A DNA stretch of 64,000 nt from Diploptera punctata. Its lineage: Eukaryota > Arthropoda > Insecta > Blattodea > Blaberidae. The stretch covers positions 1,311,501 through 1,375,500 of the forward strand of contig JASPKZ010003845.1 in NCBI GenBank assembly GCA_030220185.1. The letters run 5' to 3'. The position numbers were made by a program, and so were the translations under genes. Under the pieces are notes generated by a model. It had not been told where the DNA came from. It ran no database searches and was given only the letters and a program-made list of their open reading frames with translations. This document shows positions 62,629 to 64,000 of the stretch, piece after piece. Positions within the stretch are counted from its first letter, which is position 1; each line of letters starts with the position of its first letter.

Positions 62629-62639
62629 TCTATCATATA

Positions 62640-63075
62640 TGATTCCTTAAATAAAATACTCAATCCCCCTTAAGAAAATCTTTATCTTTTATTTCTTGAA
62701 AATTTTGACCCCTATGAACCCATTAAACGTGAGAATAAAATTATTATTGACAAAAGTTGTATTCATCAACCCCATAAAAGTCCACTGCCAAAATTGTTTT
62801 CCAAAAAATGTGTATTTGTTTTTTTTTTCTTTTTGTTGTTTGGCTCCCCAGAAAATTATTAAGAACAAAAATGAGTATATACCGGTATCTTTTTTAAACC
62901 TTTCCTCGGGACTTAAAAATTTTAACTTGTCATTATAGGCTTATATAAAAATTATCCCTTACCATTTTATTGTGATACATGCAGGGTCTAATATTCTAAA
63001 TACAGTATATCATTAAATTAACATCTAAAAATATTTTTAATACAAACTATTGGTGAAAACCTGTGTTTTGAAAGA
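62640..63075. other. AT-rich interval, nothing assigned
   Basis: An 80-codon frame at 62696-62938 has no recognised motif. Confidence 0.4.
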
Positions 63076-63079
63076 ATAT

Positions 63080-63525
63080 TTTTTGCGCGATACTGCTTTT
63101 TGTCGTACTTACATGATTGAAAATTGAACTTCCTATATTTCGGGATTGCCAACCTAAATAACTATACTGCGATATTACATTTACAGCCACGTGCGGGAAG
63201 TAAAACCACTGCCCTCTATGTATAGGCTACTACGTACAATGTATATACAAAACAAATATCCAAAAGGTAGTGTTAATATACATTAGGCCTATACGAAACA
63301 AATCACTGCATTTTAAATGAACTGAACTTTATTTGAAAGAATATAAAATAATAAATACGTACTTGCGGCCATTTTATTGTACTTTCAACTGATAAACATT
63401 GCCCACACTGGTAAGGTTATAATGTTTATAATGAACGCACATATTTCCAACAGAGATGTTATTATTTTACTACTATTTATTATTTTGAAAACACCATTGC
63501 GCAAAACATAATGTACAACGCACAG
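63080..63525. repeat. dispersed repeat G, copy 2
   Basis: Colinear with 42026-42482 in the same orientation, with small indels (TAGGCC insertions). Neither copy codes for protein. Confidence 0.8.
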
Positions 63526-63527
63526 CT

Positions 63528-63612
63528 GTGAGGTGTTTTATAGAATCTCGGAAATTAAAAACTCGCTATTGCTCGGTTTTTAAACATTTTCCTCGATTCT
63601 GTAAATGCCACT
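63528..63612. repeat. hairpin repeat
   Basis: GTTTTATAGAATCTCGGAAATT and an inverted ATTTTCCTCGATTCTGTAAATG with inner AAAAACTCG/CGGTTTTTA form a hairpin like that at 24955. Confidence 0.5.
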
Positions 63613-63614
63613 TC

Positions 63615-64000
63615 CCATCCTTGCATCGTAATATCTATTACTGAATTTGCTGCAGAAGCTTATTCACATAAGAAGTAAAGTGTCCTCAAAATTTCATAGT
63701 TCATGGTTCTTAACTACTTCTTTACCGAATTTCGAAAATACTTGCATGTGAAGTAAATGTGGGTACATTTGTATGTAAAATCATGTAGACTATATACCGG
63801 TAGTTGTGATATATTTCATTTGCTAACTTTTAAATTATAATTTAAATGTTAGGAAACTTTTAAGGCCAAAACTTACCCCGAACACAATCTAGCCATCATT
63901 ATCATATAAGCCTATATAAAAAATCTTCCGTATGTTGTATTGTCTCGGAGGAGGCACTGACATTGAGCTGATCCCTCATTCGTGGAGGTCAACCATGTCC
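63615..64000. other. interval at window end, nothing assigned
   Basis: AT-rich. The last 70 bases are GC-richer and may start a feature beyond the window. Confidence 0.35.

Overview
The window is eukaryotic repeat-rich DNA and contains no convincing complete host gene. The transposon proteins (arthropod-type LINEs, a mariner transposase with a WPPRSPDLTPCDFF motif, Penelope-like elements with GIY-YIG ends), AT-richness, tRNA-headed SINEs and frequent TAGGCCTA words point to an arthropod. A large insect genome of the cockroach type is my best guess; the species is not proven. Almost every recognisable protein is a decayed transposase or reverse transcriptase. Most open frames are short, truncated or lie in simple repeats.

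Layout. 1-2.5 kb: two LINE endonuclease pieces fused in frame, a LINE-C 3' end, a SINE. 2.5-6.5 kb: mostly AT-rich unique-looking DNA with two weak exon candidates. 6.5-12.2 kb: LINE remnant, deleted mariner-like element, a GC-rich degenerate tandem array, a Tigger-type element, a possible hAT element holding a SINE, LINE-C. 13.4-15.4 kb: foldback elements and a Tc1 transposase pseudogene. 16.3-19.2 kb: a Tigger element containing a Penelope element (itself holding a SINE) and a TWA-target DNA transposon. 19.7-23.6 kb: a LINE split by a 3.05-kb hAT element with a perfect 8-bp target duplication. 24-29 kb: short foldbacks, mariner fragments, LINE-C, a second copy of the TWA transposon. 29.5-31.8 kb: a LINE inserted into a related LINE with a 14-bp target duplication. 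33.0-34.4 kb: an almost complete mariner. 34.5-37.2 kb: a second Penelope element interrupted by a LINE and by a 63-bp LINE tail. 37.4-41.5 kb: unclassified repeats, a long TAA microsatellite and LINE-C flanked by 66-bp direct repeats and holding a SINE. 42-47 kb: LINE-E split by a near-perfect 160-bp-arm palindrome, and LINE-C split by a related palindrome that is itself split by a SINE. 47-57 kb: a young SINE, two copies of a tRNA-Tyr-carrying palindromic repeat, an 80-bp minisatellite, LINE-C, Tigger and LINE pieces. 57.9-64 kb: LINE-C and SINE pieces, a 1.1-kb inverted-repeat element with duplicated tRNA-like units, another LINE end, a second copy of the young SINE, and a dispersed repeat.

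The main result is a nested insertion history in which empty sites, target duplications and reading frames support each other. The two most unusual signals are (i) hammerhead-ribozyme-like cores (CTGANGA, T, short stem, GAAA) that recur in Penelope terminal repeats and in the palindromes, and (ii) a duplicated unit joining an intron-containing tRNA-Tyr to a ~195-bp-arm palindrome whose loop is flipped relative to the tRNA between copies. Letters such as LINE-C are labels used only in this annotation.
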